Positions 52,901-63,975 are shown, counted from the stretch's first letter. The stretch: 64,000 bases of DNA from Tranzscheliella williamsii (GCA_023212725.1 JALBYF010000030.1:62001-126000), one strand, 5' to 3'. A program made the numbers and translations. Notes: generated from the sequence alone by a model not told the origin.

Positions 52901-54784
52901 CGCGGATTCTGCGTGGAGCGAGACGGCTACTTCCGTTTGGAACCCATTATTGTGGGCCGAGACTGCGTCATCAACACTTTCACACAGATCTCGCCGGGTG
53001 CTCGACTTGCTGATGGCACCGTATGGGGTCCTCAGTCTTCCTCTCACGAGGAGCCTTCTTCTGACGCCTATGCCGCTTACAACCGTAACAACGCACCGCA
53101 GCCTCACTGGGCTTTGATCACCTTCCTTGGCTATCCGATCATCTTCCTCATCCGCTTCGCCTGCTACGTTCCCTGGTTCGCATCCCTCTTCATGCTTCTC
53201 TCACAGCCTTTTGTCTTCAACCATCATGACAGCGTTAAAGGCGTCATCGCTTGGTTTGCCTATCCTCGACGTATCGGATGGCATTACGTTGCTCGAATCG
53301 TTCGCAACGGCATGCCGCCGCTGATCAATCTCGCGTGTGGCATTGTTGTCAAGCGATGTCTTGGACTCAACAAGGAAGGCTCCATGCGCAACGCCACACA
53401 ATATGCTCTCTTCCGTCGGTGGATGAACCAACAACTACTGTCACAGACAAGAGTGCGTCGCGCCTTGGCCATCCTTGGCACGCATTACGAGATGACTTCC
53501 GTTATCTTCCGAGCGATGGGCGCACGGGTCGGCAAGCGAGTGTACTGGCCAGGCTCAAGCATCTACTGCCCTGATCCAGAGCTCCTCGAGATCGGCGACG
53601 ATGTCGTATTCGGCTCTCGTTCCGAGGTCTTCACTTCGGACAGCATTGGATGGGCGCGTGTTCGCGTCGGGCGCGGTGCTATGATCGCTGATCGTGTGGT
53701 GCTCCTGCCCGGTACGATCGTAGGAAAGCGGTGCGTAATGGGTTCCGGCGCCCTTGCTCGACGGAATGGACAGTATGAGGAAAGTACAGTCTGGATGGGT
53801 TCCAAGCACGGTGAAGCCGTCAGCTTCGGTAAGGCTGCTGTCGAAAAGCGTGAAGACGGCTCGCCGGGCGACGAGACGATTACCCCTTTCGGACGAGCTT
53901 TCTACCGACGACAAGCCAATTTCTTTGTCTTCCCTTATCTCATGTTGGTCGTGATTAACGTGGGGATGACCGTCTTCTCTTCGGCCTACTGGGCATCTGC
54001 TGCCGTGGCTACGGTTCTGATCCTAAACCTTCTTCGGCAGGATTTCGAAAACTCGAAAGCCGGCTTCCTCTTCGATGACCACTGGTACAGGCCAGGGCTC
54101 GTCTATGCTTTCATTGCGGTGCTTTTCGTGATCATACTGACTTTGCAGGCGCTGCTAGCGTTCGCATGGACAATTGGTACCAAGTGGGCTGTTATCGGAC
54201 GGCGTCGAGAAGGACGATACGACTGGGACAAATCCTCCTACTGCCAGCGCTGGCAATTGCATCTCACTCTGCAAAAGCTTTTAGGTAAAGGCTTCGGCGG
54301 CCACATTCTGGGTAACATCTCTGGTACCGCTTACGCGGTCTGGTACCTGCGGGCGCTTGGAGCCAAGATCGGGAAGAATTGCGCCATCTGGGCAGGTGGC
54401 AAGCCCTCGTTACAGCTAACCGAGCCAGAGCTGGTAACTATGGGCAACAACGTCAGCATTGACGATTGCTCGGTCGTAGCACACATCAATTCGCGCGGTC
54501 GATTCAGTCTGAATAAGCTCCGGATTGGCGATGGAGCTGCGATGCGGTCGGGCAGCCGCTTGCTCTCCGGTGCCAGCATGGAGCCGCGGTCGATGCTTTT
54601 GGAACATACGCTGGTCGCCTCTGGCGAGATCGCCGAAGCGGGTGCTGTTTATGCAGGATGGCCCGCCCGACAGCTGCGTGTGCGCCAAGCGAATCGACAC
54701 GGTGTCCCGGGAGTAATGTCGGAAGGCAACAGCACGGCCAACTTGCATCAACAATCCGCTCCTCCCGGCTACTTTGGCAGGTAG
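49923..54784 (+). CDS. Pls/PosA-type membrane NRPS-like enzyme (A-T-[TM-LbH]x3)
   Basis: Exons 49923-50652 and 50733-54784, with an 80-nt GTAAGT...CAG intron in phase 1, give 1593 residues. An N-terminal adenylation domain (about 20-570) has all core motifs: TSGTSGKKK 207-215, YGMTE 349-353, SGD 434-436, GRSKEIINKGGE and Lys545 in NQAGKPLR. Its sequence is closer to acyl-CoA synthetases (Pcs60-like) than to typical amino-acid A domains. A carrier domain follows, with LGGNSL and phosphopantetheine Ser721, then an acidic linker. Hydrophobic pairs begin near 810, 1034 and 1307. Each leads to a left-handed beta-helix (hexapeptide) domain at about 935-1015, 1175-1265 and 1453-1560. This is the layout of epsilon-poly-lysine synthetase (Pls) and the NRPS terminal domain family. 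The product is unknown. There is no thioesterase or reductase domain. Neighbours are housekeeping genes. Confidence 0.88.
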
Positions 54785-55915
54785 GCATGCCTGTCCGATA
54801 GCTGTGCTCAAGGACCAACAACCTATTCGTGGGTTTCATCCGTCTTTTTCCTTTAACATCAGCATCCTGTCCACACTACCACATCATCTGGTGTTCTCTC
54901 TGGAGGTACTCTACCATGTCTACTTTGCATCTGAAGCCTTGCTGTTCAATCTTGGCAGCGTAACAACAGCACATTGTCCATCTCGAGTATCCATCCCGTT
55001 CTTCCTTCTTCCAATTCTCACCGCCTCTTGTTCAGCATGACCAGCATTCCTCTCACTCTCCTTTCTACACGCAGAGTCCGACTACAGAGTAGCGGCATCC
55101 CGTGATCCATTGCCAAGTCAAGTACATATTGTATATACGCTCTTCCGAACACGGACAATCGAGTAGATCTAAACAATGATGGCGCCCTACTTATTCACGT
55201 GCTGCACGCATCCTTCTGCTGTTACAGGTAGAATGATGCACAAGCAATGAGAAGAAAGACGGCGAGGAGACCGACGCCGGCTGAAGATCAGCCGTATGCG
55301 GGCGCGGCGGTTCAATGGCTGCAAGGCAGACTCGGCCGTGGCCATGATTGGCGCGGATCAGATGGAGCCGACACGCAGTGGTGCAGCTCTGCGTTGACTC
55401 AATAAGCCACGAAGCAGGAAAACCAACAGATGGGTGGATGAAGAACATGCAACTCGTTAAAGATCCGTACGAGAAAAATGCTGGTGAAGCATATGAAGCC
55501 GAAATTAACAATTGTATGGGGGACGGAGACGTAGACGTGGTCTGCCTCAACTTTTTGCTGCCAAGACAGGCGAGGCGCGCGACATTCAAAGGGCTCGACT
55601 CTTGGTTTTCCCGCGCATGAATAGGCAGGCACTGTCGCGCTGTTTGTGCACGGAGCGCAGTGCGGCGACTCAGCAAAGACAAGTTACAGCTCGTCTTCGT
55701 TTACTATCCTTCCTCCTGCCGTTCCTTCCCCTCCTTGCCTTTGACCGCTTCCATATCTCAAGTCGAGATCAGGAGTGCACACCACGCAGTACATTCTTGG
55801 TTTGTAAGTGTAGCACCCTAGCATCCCATCCGATTGGCAGTCTGCATTGTCAATTTCCCTCGTAGCCTGCATTGAGCTGACTCTTCCAGGTTTGTCTTTC
55901 TTTGCTCATGCTCAG
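54785..55915. other. Intergenic region between the NRPS-like gene and the M1 aminopeptidase
   Basis: About 1.1 kb without a supported gene. It includes a CACGTG hexamer near 55197 and a pyrimidine-rich tract from about 55690. The frames on either strand lack family features. Confidence 0.45.
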
Positions 55916-58900
55916 ATGAGAACTGTGCTCGGATCGCCCTTTTTACGAGCTGTATCCGCTTCTCGTGGTTTTCTTGACAGATCCGGCCAACTTCGCATCC
56001 CCATCTCTACTCTGGCTACGGGCTCACGCCTTCTTGCAACAGCTTCTTGCTCGACCCACGCCCAACTTCAGGTACGCTCACATCTCGCTGCTTCCTAGAT
56101 GCTACCGCACCGTCTTCAGAACGTCAAGAGCGCTCACCTCTTCGTACTTGCTGTTTTTGCCGCCCTCTGTGCTCTCCTGCTGCCTGCTACATCTCGACTG
56201 GGTATCTGGCAGTCTCTTCGACGTTCAGCCTGCCTTACGCCTCTGCGGACACACGCTACGTGCACGCTTGCCGATCCGTCGTTTGCTCCTGTCTCGTCCG
56301 CCATGACTGACGCTACCGATGCCTCCAAGTGGTTCCGACTGCCCCGCAACGTTGTACCCACTCACTACGATATCACCCTCAAGTCCGATCTCGAGTCTCT
56401 CCAATTTTCAGGCGTTGCTACCATCGACCTGGATGTGCTCGAAGACAGCGACTCCATTGTTTTCAATGCCGCTGCCAAGCTCGGCCTCAGCAAGTCTTTG
56501 ATCCTCAGCCAAGCTCTCAAGACCGACAACAAGAGCCTCGTTACCCTCGATATCGACTCCAAGCATGAGCGCGCCACTGCCAAGCTTCCGAACACACTTC
56601 CAAAGGGTTCCAAAGCCCAGCTTGTGGTCGCCTTTGGCAGCTCTATTGATAACAGCATGATGGGCTACTACCGGTCCACCTGGGAGCACCAGGGCAAGAA
56701 GGGCTACTACGCCCTCACCCAGTTCGAGCCTACCGCGGCTCGACGCGCCATCCCTACTTGGGACGAGCCCAACCTGAAGGCAGCCTACACCTTCCGGATG
56801 ATTCACCGAAATGACACTGTCGCCCTTGCCAATATGGACGTGGTCAGCACCAAGGACATTTCTCAGGTTGAACAGGACAAGCTTCTTCGAACAGCCGAGC
56901 TTGGCCTCGATGAAGCTTCGCTCACTGCGGGAAAGACGGAGGGCAAGACGGAAAGCAAGACTGAGGGCAAGACTGAGGGCAAGACCGAGGGCAAGACCGA
57001 GGTTTCTTCTATCGCCTCCAACGATTGGACGCTTACGGAGTTCTCTACCACTCCCAAAGTCTCTACCTACCTCGTCGCTTGGGCTAACGGCCCTTTCGTC
57101 AACATCGAGAGCAGCTACACGAGCCCTCTTACGGGTAAAGTCATCCCACTGAAGGTTTACACAACCCCCGAGTACATCCATCAGGCACAGTATGCTCTCG
57201 ACGTCAAGGTTAAGGTTCTGCCTGAATACGAGCGAGTCTTTGACGTCGCCTATCCTTTGCCAAAGCTTGACACACTGGTTGCTTCGGATTTCGATGCCGG
57301 CGCCATGGAGAATTGGGGTCTGATTACTGGCCGAACTTCAGTCTATCTCTACGACCCGGAGAAGTCCGGTCTGCAGGGACAAAAGCGAACCGCTGGAGTT
57401 CAGTCGCATGAAGTGGCTCATCAGTGGTTCGGCAACATTGCCACGCTTGCCTGGTGGGACAACCTGTGGCTCAATGAGGCTTTTGCCACCCTGATGGGAG
57501 AAGTCCTCATTCTCGATCGATGCTTCCCCGAATGGGAATCCGCCTCGGAATTCATTACGCTTCACCTCGACCGAGCTCTCGAGCTTGACGGAAAGCGATC
57601 AAGCCATCCTATCGAAGTGCCTCTGCAGGGAGAGAATGTCGAGGATGCCGTTAACCAGGTCTTCGATGCCATTTCCTACTCCAAGGGCGCCAGTGTTCTA
57701 CGCATGCTTTCTAACATGATCGGAGAAGACGTCTTCCTCAAGGGCGTATCCATCTATCTCAAGAAGCATCTCTACTCCAATGCTGTCACCGAAGACCTTT
57801 GGAACGGCATCAGCGAATCCTCAGGACGTGACATTGCCTCGATCATGGCAAACTGGATTCTCAAGCAGGGTTTCCCTGTTCTGACTGTCATCGAGGAGGC
57901 TGACGGCCTTCGCATCAAGCAGAACCGCTTCTTGTCTACCGGTGATCCTTCACCTGAGGAGGATCAGACGCTCTGGCACGTGCCTCTCATGCTTAAGACT
58001 GTTGGTGCCGACGGAAAGGTTTCCGTGGACCGGGATGCATTCCTGAACAGCGAGCGTGAGGTAAAGATTCCTCTAGCCAATGCTAAAGACACGATCTACA
58101 AGCTCAACGATGGTACCATTGGTGTTTATCGAGTTGCCTACTCGTCCGACCGACTCGCTAAGTTGGGCCAAGAAGCTGCTAAGAAAGATTCTGCTTTTTC
58201 GCTCGAGGACCGTGTTGGTCTGGTCTCTGATGCTTTCACCCTGGCTTCTGCTGGCTATGGCAGGACTTCGGGAGGGTTGTCTCTCCTTAAGGCTCTCGCG
58301 AACGACCCTACCTACCTCGTCAATTCTGCATCCTCGCTCAACCTTGGGTCACTTAGCAGCGCTTGGTGGGAACAGGATCAGGCCGTCAAAGACGGTATCA
58401 ACAAGCTTAAGGCTGACATCTTTGGCCCGACTGCCAAGAGGCTCGGCTTCGAGTTTGGAGCGGACGACTCGCCCGACCTCAAGCAGCTTCGGGCTGTCGC
58501 CATCGGAGCGGCTGCAAGCGGCAAGGATGAGTGGACTCTCTCGGAGATCAAGAAGCGCTTTGACCATCTCGCCACTACCGGCGACGACAGCCAGATCCAC
58601 CCAGATCTGCTTCGAACCGTCTTCTGTCGAGCTGTCGAACACGGCGGCGAGAAGGAGTATGAAGCTGTGCTCTCGATCTACCGAAAACCGCAGACGCCTA
58701 CGCACAAGATTGCCGCCATGCTCGCGCTCGGCGCTACGTCTGACGTCAAGCTGCTGGAGCGCACCGTAAAGTTCCTTTATGGCAGCGAAGTCAAGGAGCA
58801 AGATTTTATGTACTTCTTCGCTTCCTTGTCGCAGAATCCCAAGGGCCGACGCCTAATTTGGGAGGCGACCAAGACACGATGGGACGAGCTGTCGAGGCGC

Positions 58901-59128
58901 TTCGCCGGAAACTTTTCTCTATCGCGACTGATCGAGTACTCGTTCAGCGCCTTCTCATCCGAGAAAGACGCCCAGGAGGTGGAGGAGTTTTTCAAGACAA
59001 AGGAGACGAGCAAGTTCTCGATGGGCCTCAGCCAGGGTCTCGATGCCGTCCGCGCCAAGGCCCGATGGGTCGAGCGCGACGGCAAAGACGTCGAGGACTG
59101 GCTCAAGGCCAACGGCTATCTCCCCTAG
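55916..59128 (+). CDS. APE2: M1 zinc aminopeptidase (Aap1/Ape2, puromycin-sensitive type)
   Basis: Zinc aminopeptidase of family M1 that trims peptides from the N-terminus. The conserved enzyme begins at MTDATDASKWFRLPRNVVPT (ATG 56303, 941 residues). Numbered from there, the exopeptidase motif GAMENWG lies near residues 333-339. HEVAHQW starts at 369 (zinc ligands His369, His373), with Glu392 in NEAF as third ligand. The C-terminal half is the helical ERAP1-like domain. A longer form is possible: an upstream ATG at 55916 opens MRTVLGSPFLRAVSASRG and RLLATASCSTHAQLQ, a mitochondrial-type presequence. A 141-nt GTACGC...CAG intron (56072-56212) would join it in frame to SLRRSACLTPLR and the enzyme, giving 1023 residues. 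The frame also stays open upstream of 56303 to an ATG at 56099. Six GKTE-type repeats interrupt the N-terminal beta domain. Confidence 0.9.
56930..57001 (+). repeat. 12-bp in-frame minisatellite (GKTE x6) in the aminopeptidase
   Basis: Six consecutive 12-base units code for GKTE (third unit SKTE). They differ mainly at silent positions (ACG/ACT/ACC, GAG/GAA). The insert falls in a loop of the N-terminal domain, after the VVSTKDISQVEQDKLL segment and before STTPKVSTYLVAW. Confidence 0.92.
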
Positions 59129-59439
59129 CTCGTGATTTCCACAAAGGGCCATCGGTTGTATCCTTGTACGACAAGATTCTGTCAATGCAACAAGTGAATG
59201 TGAAGCCAGAGACGAGGCTGTGGCGGCGAGACGGACGCAGCCGGACAGGGCCACTGTGTAGGAATGATGCTGGTAGGACAGAGGGCCCATCAGCTGCGTT
59301 TGGCACGCGTTGCATGCTGCGCAGCCGGCTAAGGGCACACACCTCGCGGGCACCGAGGGAACGCTGCTCAGACGATGGAACGGCGGAGGGCGGGTGGATT
59401 GGTATCGGAGCGGTATTTACAGGTGGGTAGAGAGGGGGG
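59129..59439. other. Convergent 3' flanks
   Basis: 311 bases between the aminopeptidase (+) and the tubby/LURP-like gene (-). No gene is seen. Confidence 0.45.
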
Positions 59440-60498
59440 TTAGTGGCGGCCGCGGGCGTCGTCGGGCTGGTCGGCGGTAGCGTCGGGGCGACGCGGGAAG
59501 GGAGCGGGGGAGGCGGTGCGGGAGTTGCTGCGGGAGTGGCTGCGGGAGCGCGAGCGAGAGCCACTGCGGGCGGGAATGATACCGTTCGGGTAGCCCGCCT
59601 TGGTGCTGACCGCATCGTGGTACTCGCGACGGCGCTCGACGTCGAGCTGCTGCGCAAAGTCCTTCTGCTTCTTGGAAGCCTGCCCCACCTGCAGGAAGAG
59701 GCTGTCCCACGACGACGGCTTGACGCGCGCCTGCAGCTCCTCGAGCTTCTCATCCGTGGTAAACGTCAGATAGTGCTCGCGGTGCGTGTCCAGTGCAACG
59801 TACAGCGCCGCGACGAGCAAGGGGATCGAAACCGCATCAGGCAGCCCCGAAACAGAGTTAAAATGCGCCTGGGTCGATGTAACGCCCTTGACGACATCCA
59901 CCAGGGTCGTCTTGTTCCCTTCGCAGACGCGCTTGATGGACACATTGAGCGCCTTGAGCGATCCCTTGATGTACAGGTCGGACGGAGCGGCATCCTGCTT
60001 CTGGTCAAGGAGGGGCGAGCCGTCGGCCGAGGAGACGGGCTCCTCGATGTAGTACTTGTTCTTAAAGATGCCCTTGACCTGGATCTTGGTGCAGCTACCA
60101 AAGCTGCCGTCGTGTTCGAGCCGGATCAGCTCGTAGGTGCTGGAGGCCATGTGTTTCCTGATGGCGTAGGGGCTCGAATTCTCCGCGGCAACCCAAAGCT
60201 TGGCCGGCGAGGTAAAAACGCCAGCGCCTCCCGAAGTGAGATTTTGATAGAGAGCCTCGTCGAAAGCGTGGTCCCTGGTGTGTTCAAGGTGGACAAGTTC
60301 AAAGACAATCCGGTTGTCCGCGTTGGGATCGACGAACTGGACCGGGTCCTTGAGCCGATCCACATTCTTGATGGCGAGCGAGCAGGGCAGCTTCGCAGGG
60401 AAGGGGGCGACAGTAGCAGTGGTATAAGAGGGTGCATCCGCGAGCGTCGTGGTGCTCGGATCGTAGGCCGGAAGGCCGTTACTCGCCGTGGTAGTCAT
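59440..60498 (-). CDS. Unassigned protein, possibly tubby/LURP-like, with RS-repeat tail
   Basis: 352 residues from the first in-frame ATG at 60498 (MTTTASNGLPAYDPS). The frame is open upstream to 60633 with a hydrophobic stretch but only a non-ATG start. I do not recognise the family with certainty. The core (about 45-220) has alternating strands such as PCSLAIKNVDRLKDPVQFVD, KLWVAAENSSPYAIRKHM and SSTYELIRLEHDGSFGSC with TKIQVKGIFKNKYYIEEP. This pattern is compatible with a tubby-like/LURP-one beta-barrel. A hydrophobic segment (AVSIPLLVAALYVALDT, about 230-250) may be structural or membrane-associated. The C-terminus has SGSRSRSRSHSRSNSR, an RS repeat like those in splicing factors, and a basic Pro-rich end. 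Function is unknown. Confidence 0.65.
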   Translation of the reverse strand: MTTTASNGLPAYDPSTTTLADAPSYTTATVAPFPAKLPCSLAIKNVDRLKDPVQFVDPNADNRIVFELVHLEHTRDHAFDEALYQNLTSGGAGVFTSPAKLWVAAENSSPYAIRKHMASSTYELIRLEHDGSFGSCTKIQVKGIFKNKYYIEEPVSSADGSPLLDQKQDAAPSDLYIKGSLKALNVSIKRVCEGNKTTLVDVVKGVTSTQAHFNSVSGLPDAVSIPLLVAALYVALDTHREHYLTFTTDEKLEELQARVKPSSWDSLFLQVGQASKKQKDFAQQLDVERRREYHDAVSTKAGYPNGIIPARSGSRSRSRSHSRSNSRTASPAPFPRRPDATADQPDDARGRH

Positions 60499-62010
60499 GC
60501 TGTATGGCTTGGCTTCGAATCTTGCCCAGACACTGCTGATGGGTGCGAAGAGGTGAGGACGGGTGATGAGAGGAAGAAGGTAAGGAAGGAAAGCAAGGAC
60601 GAGAAAGAAAAGCAAGTAAGCGGACGATGCCAACTTTGGAAAAATTCGATGAGAGCATCCGCTACATGACAGGCCAATTCGGGGTCCGGTGCGCCGAGGC
60701 TAAGTTAGGGCTTGGGTTGCACGAGTCACTCAGGTCCCGAGCATCCCTACATCCGACAGGAGCGACGCACACCACATGGCACTCGACTGCCCACATGTGC
60801 GGCTGGCCTACAGCCGATGGCAAGCTAGCCACAGACCGCTAGAAACAGCCTCGCTTGGCGGCACTTCACTGCACCTTCCCAGTCTCCGCCAACCGGCTTG
60901 AGCTGGCATCAATACTCCCTTCATGCAACGGCCTGGACGGCTCTCTCTGCCTAGTCGAATTGCCCAGCCCAAACGCCTTGACTGAACGGGCGGTGGTTCG
61001 GTCACCATGGGGTGCTACATGGTCATAAAACTATCGGAGATGGCCGAGCGCTGTCGTCTCCTTGACTTGGACGCATCGCCGATCCAGATGAAACGGCCCC
61101 GATAATCTAGATGTGACACCCCCGCAAGTTTCCAAGTCAACTGCCAGAGGATATGCAGTGTAGAATATACAGAACGCATGCGTGAAACGCGCAGTAATAA
61201 ACGGCCGTCAGAAAGGTACTATCATAATTACAGGCACACGCGTTGTAATTGTAGTTGATTTAGGCTATCCTTGCAGATGGAAATACGATGAGAGAAAGAT
61301 GCTTGCATGTCGGCCCCGCTGGTTCGAAGCGTCGGGGCAACCCACGGGCGGCCTCGTCTGACGCTTGCTTCGGCATTCCGCCTCCCGCATTCCGCAGGTC
61401 CTTTCTGCTTTCAATCAGTGCCGTATGCCTGCGCCTTAGCTTGTCAGGTGCCTCGCTGACAGTTCATAAGCAGATCCAAGTAAACCAAGCGAACTGGACT
61501 TAGGACAGGTCCCCATGGCGCGATTTTGTATTTGGCATGTCACTCACACTCCTTACTCGCGCTTCATTGCCGCTGTCAAATATCAGTCTGGCGACGGAGT
61601 ACCAAGTCCATCCCAGCCAACTGGCCTTGGAATGCGCGCGATGGGCCCACCACGACGAGCCGACCGTGCCGGGTGATATACCTCAGCTGTTTCTCGCGCT
61701 AAGCGTGTCTAGGCGCGCCAACGATCCCCTGTCGTCCCTTTCCGCACGCCGGCTTTGCCTTCGGGTCTGGTAAGCATCCTCGACCGTGTCGGTTCCTACC
61801 ATAGGCCATGGTGCTGCCCTTGCAGAGCACATCTCCGAACAGTGACGCTTGTTCCAGTTGCTTTTCCTCCCCGTGCTTGCCCCTCACCCGCCTCACCTTC
61901 CGCTGGTTTCGCTCCCGGCTGTGTTCCCGCCTTCTGCTCTGTAGCGCCTCTCTGTTCGGCCCCTCTTGTCCTGTTCCCCGTATCGTTTTGGTTTGGCTTC
62001 GTTACGGCTC
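60499..62010. other. 1.5-kb divergent intergenic region
   Basis: No gene is seen between the outward-facing tubby/LURP-like and GH16 genes. The part near 61080-61270 is noticeably A/T-richer. The part near 61830-62000 is pyrimidine-rich, as expected for the GH16 leader. Confidence 0.45.
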
Positions 62011-63975
62011 ATGAGTAATACGGATAACCCTCAGAACGCACAGGGTCCACAGCGGCAGCAAGCAAAATTGCCCTCCTACAAGCAGGTCTACTACATCCCT
62101 CCTGACGTGAAACCTAGCGATCAACCGCACAGCCTTTCCCGCCACCAGCAGCATCCGCCGTCCTTAGCCTCACAGCATCCTGTGATCAGGGTTCAGGCTG
62201 CGAACAACCCCCCCGACATGTCTGGCGGCTCCTTCTCCAGTGGCGACAGCGGCTCGTCTCAACACCTGCTCCCTGGCCAGCCATCTCGACATCTTCAGGC
62301 GGAGCGGAACCAGCCGCGTTACAATGCAGGTACTCAGGCTGGGCCAAGGGCACACACCGTCGAGTCCGCCTCCCACGAGTCCTCAGCGTACAAGTATGCT
62401 ACCGGCGCGCCCGGCCCGCACCTGTACAGCGGCCCGGAGGAGGACGACGATCTGCACGACTGGAAGAACGAAACCCACTCGCATGCCATATCCTGGCGCG
62501 GCTTCTCCAACGTCTTGACGCTTCTCGTGCTCTCCGCCGGCCTCCTCGCCCTCTTCGCAGGCTACCCGATCATCTCGCACTACGAAAACATCTATACCGC
62601 CTCCAAAAAGGGCGGCTTCAATCTCGGCGGCACCAACGGCTCAGGGCAGGTGCCCGACCTCCCCCTCTTCAGCCTGATCGACACCGACACCCCAGCCAGC
62701 GCCCACACCCGCACCTCCCAAGCCAACAGCGCATCCTACCATCTTGTCTTCTCCGATGAATTCGAGAAAGAAGGCCGCACCTTCTGGCCCGGTGACGATC
62801 CTTTCTGGACAGCAATGGATCTCTACTACGGCGTCACCGGCGACTATGAGTACTACTCGCCCGAGGCGGTCAACACCACCGGCGGCGCTTTGACGCTGAC
62901 CATGACCGAAAAGACGACGCACAACCTCAACTTCCAGTCCGGCATGCTGCAGTCCTGGAACAAGTTCTGTTTTCAGGGCGGATACATCGAGTTCTCGATG
63001 CGCATGCCCGGTGGGCCCTCCACCTCTGGCTACTGGCCGGGTCTCTGGCTCATGGGCAATCTCGGCCGGCCAGGCTACCCCGGCTCCACCGACGGAATGT
63101 GGCCCTATTCGTACGCCAGCTGCGACGCCGGCATTCTGCGCAATCAGACCTGGCTAAATGGCACCGGCCCCGACGCTGCCATCCATTCCAAAGGTACCTA
63201 CTCGGTCAACGGTCAGGTATCTCTGCTTTCGGGTATGCGTTCGCCCTCCTGCACGTGTGCCGGCGAGGACCACCCGGGCCCCAATGTTAAAGTCGCTCGG
63301 TCTTCTCCCGAACTCGATATCCTCGAGGCGCAGATCCAGACCCATGGCGGCGTGTCGCACGGTTTTGCCTCTCAATCCTACCAGGTGGCTCCCTTTGACC
63401 TAAGCTACGAGTGGGACGACAGCGCTTCTGCCGTCACGATCTACAACGACACCATTACCAGCGTTAACTCGTACAAGGGCAACGTATACCAGGAGGCGGT
63501 CTCGTCTCTGTCGCAGATTCCGGATCGCGGCTATGTGGAGACCGACAACGAGTTTATAACCTACGGTGTCGAGTACCAGCCCGACTGGCAGGAGAATGGC
63601 GGCGGCTCCGTGACCTGGTACATCGACGGCAAGCCGACCTGGACGTTCAACGGCAAGGCCATGGCTGCGGATCCGGACATGGATATCGGCCTGCGCACCG
63701 TCTCGGTGGAGCCCATGTCGATTATTATCAATCTGGGCATGTCGCCCACCTTCCAGACCGTCAACTTTGGCGCTGGCGGCGTCCAGTTCCCCGCCGTCAT
63801 GTCGGTCGACTATGTGCGCGTCTACCAGCTGGACGGCCAGGACGACCGGATCTCGTGCGACCCGGCGGACCATCCCACCGCCCAGTACATTGCCGACCAC
63901 GCGGACCTGTACAACAACCCCAACCTGACCGTCTACCCTAACCAGTGGCCTAAGAACAAGCTCACAGGCTGCTAG
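62011..63975 (+). CDS. KRE6: Kre6/Skn1-type GH16 beta-1,6-glucan synthesis protein
   Basis: Type II membrane glycoside-hydrolase family 16 protein of the Kre6/Skn1 group, needed for beta-1,6-glucan in the cell wall. It has 654 residues from the ATG at 62011 (MSNTDNPQNAQG). The cytosolic N-terminus is about 165 residues, Gln/Pro/Ser-rich, with an acidic EEDDDLHDW patch. A single anchor follows (VLTLLVLSAGLLALFAGYPI, about 170-190). The lumenal GH16 domain covers about 240-640: YHLVFSDEFEKEGRTFWPGD, WNKFCFQGGYIEFSMRMPGG, YWPGLWLMGNLGRPGYPGST and the active-site motif ELDILEAQ with Glu434 and Glu439. Many N-x-S/T sites fit glycosylation. The protein ends KNKLTGC with stop at 63973-63975. Kre6 and Skn1 cannot be told apart from the sequence alone. 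The frame upstream of 62011 has only a non-ATG start. Confidence 0.92.
   Translation: MSNTDNPQNAQGPQRQQAKLPSYKQVYYIPPDVKPSDQPHSLSRHQQHPPSLASQHPVIRVQAANNPPDMSGGSFSSGDSGSSQHLLPGQPSRHLQAERNQPRYNAGTQAGPRAHTVESASHESSAYKYATGAPGPHLYSGPEEDDDLHDWKNETHSHAISWRGFSNVLTLLVLSAGLLALFAGYPIISHYENIYTASKKGGFNLGGTNGSGQVPDLPLFSLIDTDTPASAHTRTSQANSASYHLVFSDEFEKEGRTFWPGDDPFWTAMDLYYGVTGDYEYYSPEAVNTTGGALTLTMTEKTTHNLNFQSGMLQSWNKFCFQGGYIEFSMRMPGGPSTSGYWPGLWLMGNLGRPGYPGSTDGMWPYSYASCDAGILRNQTWLNGTGPDAAIHSKGTYSVNGQVSLLSGMRSPSCTCAGEDHPGPNVKVARSSPELDILEAQIQTHGGVSHGFASQSYQVAPFDLSYEWDDSASAVTIYNDTITSVNSYKGNVYQEAVSSLSQIPDRGYVETDNEFITYGVEYQPDWQENGGGSVTWYIDGKPTWTFNGKAMAADPDMDIGLRTVSVEPMSIIINLGMSPTFQTVNFGAGGVQFPAVMSVDYVRVYQLDGQDDRISCDPADHPTAQYIADHADLYNNPNLTVYPNQWPKNKLTGC

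Noticed and set aside
61300..61370. GGTTCGAAG near 61320 as a tRNA T-loop
   Set aside because: Flanking bases do not form a T stem, and no acceptor or anticodon arms are found nearby.
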